From Bacteroides sp. (GTDB lineage Bacteria; Bacteroidota; Bacteroidia; Bacteroidales; Bacteroidaceae), in the NCBI RefSeq assembly GCF_030151085.1, contig NZ_JASLER010000014.1, positions 45,683 to 109,682 of the forward strand: a DNA stretch of 64,000 nt, given 5' to 3'. Below are positions 25,823 to 33,345 of this stretch, in pieces. The position numbers and the translations under genes are program-made. Under the pieces are notes generated by a model. The model was not told the origin of the DNA. It did no database searches and saw only the letters and a list, made by a program, of their open reading frames with translations. Each line of letters begins with the position of its first letter. Position 1 is the first letter of the stretch.

Positions 25823-27784
25823 ATGACTGAAGAACAGATTAACTCCGATAACGGAAACTATTCTGCCGAGAACATCCAGGTACTGGAAGGCTTAGAAGCG
25901 GTAAGAAAACGTCCCGCAATGTATATTGGCGATATTAGTGTCAAAGGACTTCACCACTTGGTTTACGAGGTTGTGGACAACTCTATCGACGAAGCACTCG
26001 CCGGTTATTGCGATCAGATCGAAGTGACCATCAACGAAGACAACTCTATCACCGTACAAGATAACGGACGTGGTATCCCGGTGGATTACCATGAGAAGGA
26101 AAAGAAATCCGCATTGGAAGTTGTTATGACCGTACTGCATGCCGGAGGTAAGTTCGACAAAGGTTCTTACAAAGTATCAGGAGGTTTGCATGGCGTAGGT
26201 GTATCGTGTGTGAACGCCTTGTCAAAACACATGACCACACAGGTTTTCCGTAATGGCAAAATCTATCAGCAAGAATACGAATGCGGTCATCCGCTATACT
26301 CCGTAAAAGAGGTAGGCACTACCGATATCAACGGTACCCGTCAACAATTCTGGCCGGACGATACCATCTTTACAGATACCGTATATAGTTACGATATTCT
26401 TGCTACCCGTATGCGCGAGTTGGCCTATTTGAACGCCGGTCTCCGGATTTCTCTGACAGATCTCCGTTCGAAGGACGAAGAAGGTAACTGCAAGACAGAA
26501 ATATTCCACTCTGAAGAGGGTCTGAAGGAATTTGTCCGCTACGTAGACTCTTCACGTGAGCATTTCATGAATGATGTGATCTACATCAATACCGAAAAGC
26601 AAGGTACTCCGGTGGAAGTAGCTATCATGTATAATACTTCCTACAATGAAAACATTCACTCTTACGTGAATAATATTAATACCATTGAAGGTGGTACTCA
26701 CCTTGCTGGTTTCCGTCGTGCACTGACCCGTACGCTGAAGAAATATGCCGAAGACAACAAGATGCTTGAAAAAGCCAAAGTTGAAATTGCCGGTGACGAC
26801 TTCCGCGAAGGTTTGACTGCCGTTATTTCTATTAAAGTACAAGAGCCACAGTTTGAAGGACAAACCAAGACCAAACTCGGAAACAACGAAGTAATGGGTG
26901 CTGTAGACCAAGCAGTGGGAGAAGCTCTCTCCTATTATCTGGAGGAACATCCGAAAGAAGCCAAACTTATCATCGATAAAGTAGTACTGGCTGCACAGGC
27001 TCGTATTGCCGCACGTAAGGCACGCGAATCCGTACAACGCAAATCTCCGATGTCCGGTGGTGGTATGCCAGGTAAACTAGCCGACTGTTCCAGTAAAGAT
27101 CCGGAAATATGCGAATTGTTCCTTGTTGAGGGTGACTCCGCAGGTGGTTCGGCAAAACAAGGACGTAACCGTTCTTTCCAAGCTATCCTTCCGCTTCGTG
27201 GTAAAATTCTGAATGTAGAGAAAGCCATGTGGCACAAAGCATTCGAGAGTGACGAAGTAAACAATATTATTCAGGCTCTTGGTATCCGTTTCGGCGTGAG
27301 CGGTGAAGACAGCAAGGAAGCCAATGTCGATAAGTTGCGCTATAAGAAAGTAATTATCATGACCGATGCCGACGTCGATGGTTCTCACATCGACACATTG
27401 ATTATGACACTCTTCTTCCGCTACTTCCCGCAAGTAATCCAACAAGGTTATCTGTATATCGCTACTCCGCCACTTTATCTCTGTACAAAGGGTAAAGCAA
27501 AGGAATACTGCTGGACCGAGGCACAACGCCAGAAGTTCATCGACACCTACGGTGGTGGTTCGGAAAATGCTGTTCATACACAACGCTACAAAGGTTTGGG
27601 TGAAATGAACCCGGATCAGTTGTGGGAAACAACTATGAATCCGGAAAACCGTATGTTGAAACAGATAAATATTGAGAATGCTGCCGAAGTGGATTATGTA
27701 TTCTCTATGTTGATGGGTGAAGACGTAGGTCCTCGTCGTGATTTCATCGAAAGAAATGCAACGTATGCAAATATAGACGCTTAA
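25823..27784 (+). CDS. gyrB: DNA gyrase subunit B
   Basis: A 653-residue GyrB, the ATPase subunit that drives negative supercoiling with GyrA. The GHKL ATPase domain shows VYEVVDNSIDEALAGY, DNGRGIPV and the GGLHGVGVSCVNALS lid. The transducer domain follows, then the TOPRIM domain with EGDSAGGSAKQGRNR (near residue 435) and MTDADVDGSHIDTL. The C-terminus IERNATYANIDA is typical. The length is that of the short GyrB class without the proteobacterial insert. ParE is an alternative, but the EGDSAGGSAKQGR sequence, length and close similarity to GyrB favour gyrB. Monocistronic, with its own terminator. Confidence 0.95.
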   Translation: MTEEQINSDNGNYSAENIQVLEGLEAVRKRPAMYIGDISVKGLHHLVYEVVDNSIDEALAGYCDQIEVTINEDNSITVQDNGRGIPVDYHEKEKKSALEVVMTVLHAGGKFDKGSYKVSGGLHGVGVSCVNALSKHMTTQVFRNGKIYQQEYECGHPLYSVKEVGTTDINGTRQQFWPDDTIFTDTVYSYDILATRMRELAYLNAGLRISLTDLRSKDEEGNCKTEIFHSEEGLKEFVRYVDSSREHFMNDVIYINTEKQGTPVEVAIMYNTSYNENIHSYVNNINTIEGGTHLAGFRRALTRTLKKYAEDNKMLEKAKVEIAGDDFREGLTAVISIKVQEPQFEGQTKTKLGNNEVMGAVDQAVGEALSYYLEEHPKEAKLIIDKVVLAAQARIAARKARESVQRKSPMSGGGMPGKLADCSSKDPEICELFLVEGDSAGGSAKQGRNRSFQAILPLRGKILNVEKAMWHKAFESDEVNNIIQALGIRFGVSGEDSKEANVDKLRYKKVIIMTDADVDGSHIDTLIMTLFFRYFPQVIQQGYLYIATPPLYLCTKGKAKEYCWTEAQRQKFIDTYGGGSENAVHTQRYKGLGEMNPDQLWETTMNPENRMLKQINIENAAEVDYVFSMLMGEDVGPRRDFIERNATYANIDA

Positions 27785-27841
27785 AAATAATATTGAGCGT
27801 TGAAAATTTAACAATTACCAACCTCACATCTTACAACGAAG

Positions 27842-27886
27842 AAGCCCCGGATGGGCAGGATACTCCTGCTGACCGGGGCTTTTCTT
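27842..27886 (+). terminator. gyrB terminator
   Basis: AAGCCCCGG (27842-27850) pairs with CCGGGGCTT (27873-27881), with an inner stem GGCAGGA/TCCTGCT-like, followed by a T-rich tail. It lies 57 bp after the gyrB stop. Confidence 0.88.
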
Positions 27887-27990
27887 TTACCTTCTTCACT
27901 TTCTTTGGTTGCTAAAACTCAAATGAAATTGGATTTTATCAATACAGAAGTAGAATTACACTTTAAGATATGAAACAATAACCTCATATA

Positions 27991-28572
27991 CTATAACAGA
28001 TTCTGCTTTTTCATCTCTTCTGCCACCAGCTCTAACTCAGCATACCAGTCTTCGCCGAACTTACGGATTAATGGTTCTTTCAGAAACTTATAAACGGGTA
28101 CATTTTCTTTTTGCCCCAACAATACGGCAGCCTTACAAATGTCCCAACGATTGTAGTTTACTGCCTTGTAAAGTCCGTAATTCCCTATTCTGATAGGATA
28201 AAGATGGCAGGATATCGGCTTGTAGAAGTCTGTTTTCCCTTCACGGTAAGCTTTCTCTATGGCACAATAGCAACACCCCTTTTCATCGTAGCAGGTAAAT
28301 GTACAATCTTTGTTATTGACGATGGAAGTGACTAAATCTCCTTCGCGGTCGGTATAAACAACTCCTTGTTTTTCAATAACAGCACGTGCTTCGGGAGCAA
28401 GCTCGTCCCATATTATGGGTAAGACTGCTTCCAACTTCTCAATCTCTTCCAGCTCTACCGGAGCACCGGCGTCACCCTCTATGCAGCAAGCCCCCTTGCA
28501 TACATCCAAATTGCAAATAAACTTCTCACGCAATACGTCAAAGCTAACTACAACATTACCTATCTGAATCAT
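27991..28572 (-). CDS. DUF3109 family cysteine-rich protein
   Basis: A 193-residue cytosolic protein of the DUF3109 family (related to the YkgJ-type cysteine cluster proteins), with no signal peptide. It has eleven cysteines at 20, 25, 29, 30, 90, 94, 100, 101, 103, 122 and 146, grouped as CNLDVCKGACC, CTFTCYDEKGCCYC, SCHLYPIR and RWDIC. Such clusters suggest binding of zinc, iron or an Fe-S cluster. Function is not known. It reads toward gyrB and lies 53 bp downstream of the TIR gene on the same strand, so cotranscription with it is possible but unproven. Confidence 0.85.
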   Translation of the reverse strand: MIQIGNVVVSFDVLREKFICNLDVCKGACCIEGDAGAPVELEEIEKLEAVLPIIWDELAPEARAVIEKQGVVYTDREGDLVTSIVNNKDCTFTCYDEKGCCYCAIEKAYREGKTDFYKPISCHLYPIRIGNYGLYKAVNYNRWDICKAAVLLGQKENVPVYKFLKEPLIRKFGEDWYAELELVAEEMKKQNLL

Positions 28573-28625
28573 TCTATTTTTTATTGTTTACTCTCATTTC
28601 TCTCGCCACAGTTCAGGTATCATGC

Positions 28626-29765
28626 TCAACTGTTCCTCTTACGCCATTCATTCTGATACAACTTTACAAGATTAGGAGCCCGCTGAAATATCGGAGCTGC
28701 CAAAAGGCATTCCATCTTACCAGCATAAACACTTCCACCGTCCAAGTTTTGACGAACATATGAAAGTCCCATTGAATGACTCAACGAACGTCCCTCCGGT
28801 GACAGTGAATCAGCACACCATTCTGTAAAAAAAATGCCTTGCTTAGCCAAAAACTCGATCTGCCCTAGAATGGACATTATCAAACGCTGTAATGTTCTTG
28901 CATTCCGATACTCCTTTATGATATCAATTTGAGCAAAATAACCTTTATAGTAACCCGGCAAGTCAAGGTAATTTATATTTCTATAAGTAATATCCTCCTC
29001 CATTAGCTCACCCTTCAGCAATCTATTATATTCCAAGTCATACAAAGATACAAAAAACCAGTGCCCGATAATCTTATCATTCGGACCGACTAATATCCTC
29101 CATGTATCACAACTACGCTCCATTATCTTCTCAGAAGCTTCGACATCAAGAATATGGTTCAAATCCTCACAATCAAGAGTCTCATAAACAATATCCATGA
29201 GCTTCTGGACAGTTTCCCTAAAATCCCAATTTTTGTTCTTTATGTCGTTATAATCAAGAATATGATACTTTTCCACACCAGCAGCCACTTTAGCTTTCTC
29301 TCTTGCATGCGCATCTATCCCTAAAGCATTGCAGATATACTGATAAACCTGAGCTAGAGATGTATTTTTCTTCGCGAATGACTGATATTTTCTAAGAGCT
29401 CTCGGTAAATCGTGTGGTCCGATGCAGTCAATATAACTATATAGCTTGCCATCCGGTTTAAGTCCATCCAAAATATCACTACAGAAACTATCCCACTCAT
29501 ATCGGACCCAGCTTGATTCCAAATTCTCACGAGATGTCCCTACCACAATCAATACCTTGACAACATCTAATATTGTATCAATTTTGTTTTTATATTCGGC
29601 AGTTCCTAACTTTCTAAAAGATTCATCACTAAAAAAAACCTTCAAACCTTTCTGGTCTAAATAGGTGTACAAATCTTTAGCCATTTGGAAATCTTCAGTA
29701 TCGCCACCTCCAACTTCTGTCCGCTTGAAAGAAATAAATATGTCATACAAAGGTTGTGTTTCCAT
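28626..29765 (-). CDS. TIR-domain protein with acetyltransferase-like C-terminal region
   Basis: A 379-residue cytosolic protein. Residues 6-~130 form a TIR domain: strand A YDIFISFKR, a BB-loop region FFSDESFRKLG (44-54), strand D VLIVVGTS, and the motif ESSWVRYEWDSF (83-94), in which Glu90 occupies the position of the catalytic glutamate of NAD-cleaving TIR domains. After a helical linker, residues about 225-360 run ILVGPNDKIIGHWFF, then YFAQIDIIKEYRNARTLQRLI, then SLSHSMGLSYV. This order resembles a GNAT acetyltransferase (strand, helix, late aromatic-Gly motif), but the usual acetyl-CoA loop RxxGxG is not seen. It has a canonical promoter and is AT-rich relative to neighbours. The function is inferred only; a defence-related NADase is one possibility. 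Confidence 0.8.
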   Translation of the reverse strand: METQPLYDIFISFKRTEVGGGDTEDFQMAKDLYTYLDQKGLKVFFSDESFRKLGTAEYKNKIDTILDVVKVLIVVGTSRENLESSWVRYEWDSFCSDILDGLKPDGKLYSYIDCIGPHDLPRALRKYQSFAKKNTSLAQVYQYICNALGIDAHAREKAKVAAGVEKYHILDYNDIKNKNWDFRETVQKLMDIVYETLDCEDLNHILDVEASEKIMERSCDTWRILVGPNDKIIGHWFFVSLYDLEYNRLLKGELMEEDITYRNINYLDLPGYYKGYFAQIDIIKEYRNARTLQRLIMSILGQIEFLAKQGIFFTEWCADSLSPEGRSLSHSMGLSYVRQNLDGGSVYAGKMECLLAAPIFQRAPNLVKLYQNEWRKRNS

Positions 29766-29794
29766 ATCTCCAAAACATTTAGTAGAATACTAGA

Positions 29795-29826
29795 CAAATA
29801 TAAAAAAAAAGTACTAATCAGCCAAA
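29795..29826 (-). promoter_or_regulatory. Canonical promoter of the TIR gene
   Basis: On the minus strand, TTTG (29826-29823), a 20-bp spacer and TATATTTG (29802-29795) match the Bacteroides consensus exactly. The -7 element ends 29 bp before the ATG of the TIR gene. Confidence 0.75.
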
Positions 29827-29852
29827 CAGAACAAGATTAACTATAAAGGACA

Positions 29853-29892
29853 AATAACAAAGAGCCTGAATGTCAGAGAAACATTCAGGCTC
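29853..29892 (-). terminator. gpmI terminator
   Basis: GAGCCTGAATGT (29862-29873) and ACATTCAGGCTC (29881-29892) are perfect inverted copies over a 7-nt loop. On the minus strand the stem is followed by TTTGTTATTTG. It lies 17 bp after the gpmI stop. Confidence 0.85.
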
Positions 29893-29909
29893 GCTATTTA
29901 AGAAATTAA

Positions 29910-31424
29910 TTACTTAATCAAGTCTTTACCTGTCATATCTGTCGGTTGAGCCATACCCAAGATATGTAAGATAGAAGGTGCTACATCTGCCAGCACACCA
30001 TTTTCTACCTTTGCATCCTTGTTTGCAGTTACATAAACAAACGGAACAGGATTCAATGAATGAGCAGTATTCGGAGTACCGTCTTCGTTCAAAGCGTGAT
30101 CGGCATTACCATGGTCAGCAATAATGATTACTTCATAATCGTTTGCTTTAGCAGCTTCTACGGTATCTTTTACGCAGTCGTCGATAGCTTTTACTGCTTT
30201 CTCAATAGCTCCGTAAATGCCGGTATGACCTACCATATCGCCGTTTGCATAGTTCACAACGATAAAGTCGAACTTCTGAGTATTGATAGCTTCTACCAGT
30301 TTATCTTTTACTTCATAAGCACTCATTTCAGGCTTCAAGTCGTATGTAGCTACTTTCGGAGAGGGAACGAGGATACGTTCTTCAGCATCATACGGGGTTT
30401 CACGACCACCATTGAAGAAGAAAGTTACGTGTGCATATTTCTCAGTTTCGGCAATGTGGAGTTGAGTCTTACCTTCAGCAGCCAAGTATTCGCCCAAAGT
30501 ATTCTGAACGTTTTCTTTATCGAAAAGAATATGAACACCCTTGAAAGATGAATCATACGGAGTCATACAATAGAATTGCAAACCCGGAACGATATGCATA
30601 CCTTGTTCAGGCATATCTTGTTGAGTAAGAACAACTGTAAGTTCTTTAGCACGGTCGTTACGGTAGTTGAAGAAGATAACCACATCACCTTCTTTGATAG
30701 TACCGTCGCAATTAGCATTTACTATCGGCTTGATGAATTCATCTGTTACACCCTCATCGTAAGATTCCTGCATAGCTTGAACCATATCGGTGACCTTTTT
30801 ACCTGTGCCGTTTACCAATAGTTCATAAGCTTCTTTTACACGCTCCCAACGTTTGTCACGGTCCATTGCATAAAAACGACCGATAATAGAAGCAACCTTA
30901 CCGGCTGACTTCTCACATTGTGCAGTCAATTGTTCGATAAAACCCTTACCACTCTTCGGGTCAGTATCACGACCATCCATAAAGCAATGGATGAAAGTAT
31001 TTTCAATGCCGTATTCTTTTGATATATCGCAAAGTTTGTACAGGTGATCCAATGAACTGTGTACACCACCATCAGAAGTCAAACCCATAAAGTGAACGCT
31101 CTTGCCATTTTCTTTTGCATAAGAGAAAGCAGAAACGATTTCCTTATTCTTCAGAATGCTTCCATCGGCACAAGCACGATTGATCTTTACCAAATCCTGA
31201 TAAACGATACGTCCGGCACCAATATTGAGGTGACCTACTTCTGAATTACCCATTTGTCCATCGGGCAAACCAACATCTTCGCCACTTGCCTTAAGCTCGG
31301 AGTGCGGATAATTAGCCAACAGACTATCCCAGTAAGGAGTAGGTGTATTGAAAATCACATCATCTTTGCCTTGATCGCCAATGCCCCAGCCATCAAGAAT
31401 CATTAAAAGGGCTTTCTTACTCAT
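29910..31424 (-). CDS. gpmI: 2,3-bisphosphoglycerate-independent phosphoglycerate mutase
   Basis: A 504-residue Mn-dependent enzyme of the alkaline-phosphatase superfamily that interconverts 3- and 2-phosphoglycerate in glycolysis. Metal-binding DGWGIG (11-16), catalytic Ser61 in GQMGNSEVGHLNIGAG, HCFMDGRDTDP and the late IIADHGNADHALNEDG metal site are all present. It is monocistronic: a hairpin terminator follows, and it is divergent from corA over a 260-bp spacer. Confidence 0.96.
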   Translation of the reverse strand: MSKKALLMILDGWGIGDQGKDDVIFNTPTPYWDSLLANYPHSELKASGEDVGLPDGQMGNSEVGHLNIGAGRIVYQDLVKINRACADGSILKNKEIVSAFSYAKENGKSVHFMGLTSDGGVHSSLDHLYKLCDISKEYGIENTFIHCFMDGRDTDPKSGKGFIEQLTAQCEKSAGKVASIIGRFYAMDRDKRWERVKEAYELLVNGTGKKVTDMVQAMQESYDEGVTDEFIKPIVNANCDGTIKEGDVVIFFNYRNDRAKELTVVLTQQDMPEQGMHIVPGLQFYCMTPYDSSFKGVHILFDKENVQNTLGEYLAAEGKTQLHIAETEKYAHVTFFFNGGRETPYDAEERILVPSPKVATYDLKPEMSAYEVKDKLVEAINTQKFDFIVVNYANGDMVGHTGIYGAIEKAVKAIDDCVKDTVEAAKANDYEVIIIADHGNADHALNEDGTPNTAHSLNPVPFVYVTANKDAKVENGVLADVAPSILHILGMAQPTDMTGKDLIK

Positions 31425-31490
31425 AATATTAATAGAATTTAATTGTACAATCTTTATACACAGGAAAAGCGTTTATTCTTTTTCCGGGTG

Positions 31491-31498
31491 CAAAGTTA
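31491..31498 (-). promoter_or_regulatory. Putative gpmI promoter -7 element
   Basis: TAACTTTG on the minus strand matches TAnnTTTG, 66 bp upstream of the gpmI ATG. No -33 TTTG at the usual distance was seen. Confidence 0.5.
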
Positions 31499-31540
31499 CA
31501 AAAAACAGCGGTTAAAGCGTGTTGTTTCAAATGATTTATG

Positions 31541-31548
31541 TACTTTTG
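31541..31548 (+). promoter_or_regulatory. Putative corA promoter -7 element
   Basis: TACTTTTG matches TAnnTTTG. A transcript starting just downstream would have a leader of about 130 nt before the corA ATG at 31685, containing the small frame at 31578-31622. It is divergent from the gpmI promoter about 45 bp away. Confidence 0.5.
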
Positions 31549-31577
31549 CCTCGCTTAAAAAACAAAAAATAAGAAAG

Positions 31578-31622
31578 ATGGACGATTCAAACCCACGAAC
31601 GTGCAATAGTATTTACCAATAA
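31578..31622 (+). CDS. Possible 14-codon leader peptide upstream of corA
   Basis: ATG at 31578 opens the frame MDDSNPRTCNSIYQ and stops at 31620-31622, inside the presumed corA leader. Its position is reminiscent of the corL leader peptide that controls corA in Salmonella, but the sequence is unrelated and there is no independent evidence of translation. Treat as speculative. Confidence 0.25.
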   Translation: MDDSNPRTCNSIYQ

Positions 31623-31670
31623 AGCGGACTGAGAACGTTTTTCGTAACGCCTCTGCTCGCACTTAAAGAA

Positions 31671-31676
31671 AGGAGG
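31671..31676 (+). promoter_or_regulatory. Strong Shine-Dalgarno sequence before corA
   Basis: AGGAGG lies 8 nt upstream of the corA ATG (31685). Most genes in this window have no recognisable Shine-Dalgarno sequence, so this one stands out. Confidence 0.7.
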
Positions 31677-31684
31677 CAAACCCT

Positions 31685-32611
31685 ATGAGAAAGTATCTCA
31701 ACAGCGAAAGCGGCTTCGTAGAAAAGACCGTGTGGCAACCCAACTGCTGGGTAAACGTTGAATGCCCTGACAACGACGATTTCCAATTCCTTACCGAAGA
31801 ACTTAAGGTTCCTGAATCATTTCTGGAAGACATAGCCGATGTGGACGAACGCCCGCGTACAGAAACCGAAGGTAACTGGTTACTGACTATCCTGCGCATC
31901 CCGATGCAGAGCAACCAGCGCGGAGTTCCCTTTATCACTGTCCCTATCGGCATCATCACCAACGAAGAAATCATTGTGTCTGTTTGCTACCACCACACAG
32001 AACTAATACCGGACTTCATCCAGCATACTCGCCGGAAAGGAATCGTAGTAAACAACAAATTGGATCTTATTCTTCGACTTATCCACTCTTCCGCCGTTTG
32101 GTTTCTGAAATATCTGAAACAAATCAACAATGACGTAGCTACTGCCGAAAAAGAATTGGAGAAAAGCATTCGTAACGAAGACCTTCTGCAACTGATGAAA
32201 CTACAGAAAACGCTGGTTTACTTCGATACTTCCATCCGTGGCAATGAAGTGATGATAGGACGATTGAGAAACATTTTCCAAGACACCAACTACCTTAATA
32301 TGGATTTGCTGGATGATGTGGTCATCGAACTGAAGCAGGCATACAATACAGTCAATGTTTATAGCGACATCCTAACGGGGACGATGGACGCTTTTGCTTC
32401 TATCATCTCCAACAATGTAAACGCCATCATGAAACGCATGACGAGTCTTTCCATCACATTGATGATACCTACGCTCATCGCCAGCTTCTACGGTATGAAC
32501 GTGGACATTCATTTAGACGAGTTTCCGCATGCATTCGCATTTATTATTGCTCTATCGGTGATACTTTCTACCATTACTTTTATATGGTTCAGAAAGATAA
32601 GATGGTTCTAA
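31685..32611 (+). CDS. corA: CorA-family divalent metal ion transporter
   Basis: A 308-residue CorA-type channel for Mg2+ (or related metals). A cytoplasmic N-terminal domain (1-~245) with long helices is followed by two transmembrane helices separated by the signature YGMN (Gly270-Met271-Asn272), which forms the pore entrance loop. The C-terminus WFRKIRWF is basic, as usual. It has a strong Shine-Dalgarno sequence and a ~130-nt leader. Metal specificity cannot be told from sequence. It is convergent with rnhB, with only 34 bp and no clear hairpin between the stops. Confidence 0.92.
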   Translation: MRKYLNSESGFVEKTVWQPNCWVNVECPDNDDFQFLTEELKVPESFLEDIADVDERPRTETEGNWLLTILRIPMQSNQRGVPFITVPIGIITNEEIIVSVCYHHTELIPDFIQHTRRKGIVVNNKLDLILRLIHSSAVWFLKYLKQINNDVATAEKELEKSIRNEDLLQLMKLQKTLVYFDTSIRGNEVMIGRLRNIFQDTNYLNMDLLDDVVIELKQAYNTVNVYSDILTGTMDAFASIISNNVNAIMKRMTSLSITLMIPTLIASFYGMNVDIHLDEFPHAFAFIIALSVILSTITFIWFRKIRWF

Positions 32612-32645
32612 AATAGCAAGTATTGATTACTCACATGCCACTTAA

Positions 32646-33248
32646 TTAAAAGTCCAGAGTCAACTGTCCATCACCCAGCAGATTGAACGTCATGCGGTGA
32701 TAGGGCGTAGTACCCTGTTCGGCGATAGCAGCACGATGTTTCTTGGTAGGATATCCCTTATTATTATTCCAGTCATAATGAGGATATTCTTCGTGCAGGC
32801 TGTTCATATAATCGTCACGATAAGTCTTGGCAAGTATGGAGGCGGCAGCAATGGATAAATACTTGCCATCGCCCTTTACAACCGTAGTATGCGGTATATC
32901 TTGGTACTTCTTGAAACGGTTGCCATCAATGAGCAAGTGTTGCGGACGTAGTTTCAACTGGTCGACCGCCCTGTGCATGGCAAGAAAAGAAGCATTCAAG
33001 ATATTAATCTTATCTATCTCTTGGGGAGACACCACCCCTACCGCCCAGTCCAGCGCATCTTTCTCTATAACTTCACGTAAAGCATAGCGTTGTTTTTCGG
33101 TCAGTTGTTTGGAGTCATTCAGTAACTCATTCTTGAAGTCTTTGGGCAGAATAACGGCAGCAGCAAATACAGCACCAGCCAAACATCCCCGGCCTGCTTC
33201 ATCGCACCCGGCTTCAATCAAATCTTCATTTAAATAAGGTAATAACAT
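32646..33248 (-). CDS. rnhB: Ribonuclease HII
   Basis: A 200-residue RNase HII that cleaves RNA in RNA-DNA hybrids and starts removal of misincorporated ribonucleotides. The active-site carboxylates are in AGCDEAGRGCLAG (Asp-Glu pair near residues 17-18), in LIDGNRF, and in ASILAKTYRDDYM. The length is normal. It is transcribed away from the adjacent regulator gene. Confidence 0.95.
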   Translation of the reverse strand: MLLPYLNEDLIEAGCDEAGRGCLAGAVFAAAVILPKDFKNELLNDSKQLTEKQRYALREVIEKDALDWAVGVVSPQEIDKINILNASFLAMHRAVDQLKLRPQHLLIDGNRFKKYQDIPHTTVVKGDGKYLSIAAASILAKTYRDDYMNSLHEEYPHYDWNNNKGYPTKKHRAAIAEQGTTPYHRMTFNLLGDGQLTLDF

Positions 33249-33271
33249 ACTATATAGCTATCTTTGAGCAA

Positions 33272-33279
33272 CAAAGATA
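33272..33279 (-). promoter_or_regulatory. Putative rnhB promoter -7 element
   Basis: TATCTTTG on the minus strand matches TAnnTTTG, 23 bp upstream of the rnhB ATG. No -33 element was recognised. Confidence 0.45.
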
Positions 33280-33319
33280 AATCTTTTGTAGGTAAACCGG
33301 ACTTTTAAGAAGAAATAAT

Positions 33320-33327
33320 TAAATTTG
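33320..33327 (+). promoter_or_regulatory. Putative promoter -7 element of the TPR regulator gene
   Basis: TAAATTTG matches TAnnTTTG, 18 bp upstream of the ATG at 33346. This supports that ATG over the TTG at 33325, which lies inside the element. Confidence 0.45.
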
Positions 33328-33345
33328 CAGAAACAAGCATCTAAT

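Noticed and set aside
31425..31684. A known Mg2+ riboswitch (M-box or ykoK type) before corA
   Set aside because: The leader is only about 130 nt and I cannot recognise the conserved M-box stems or loops.
33325..33345. TTG at 33325 as start of the TPR regulator
   Set aside because: It lies within the -7 promoter element, and the ATG at 33346 gives a normal signal sequence.
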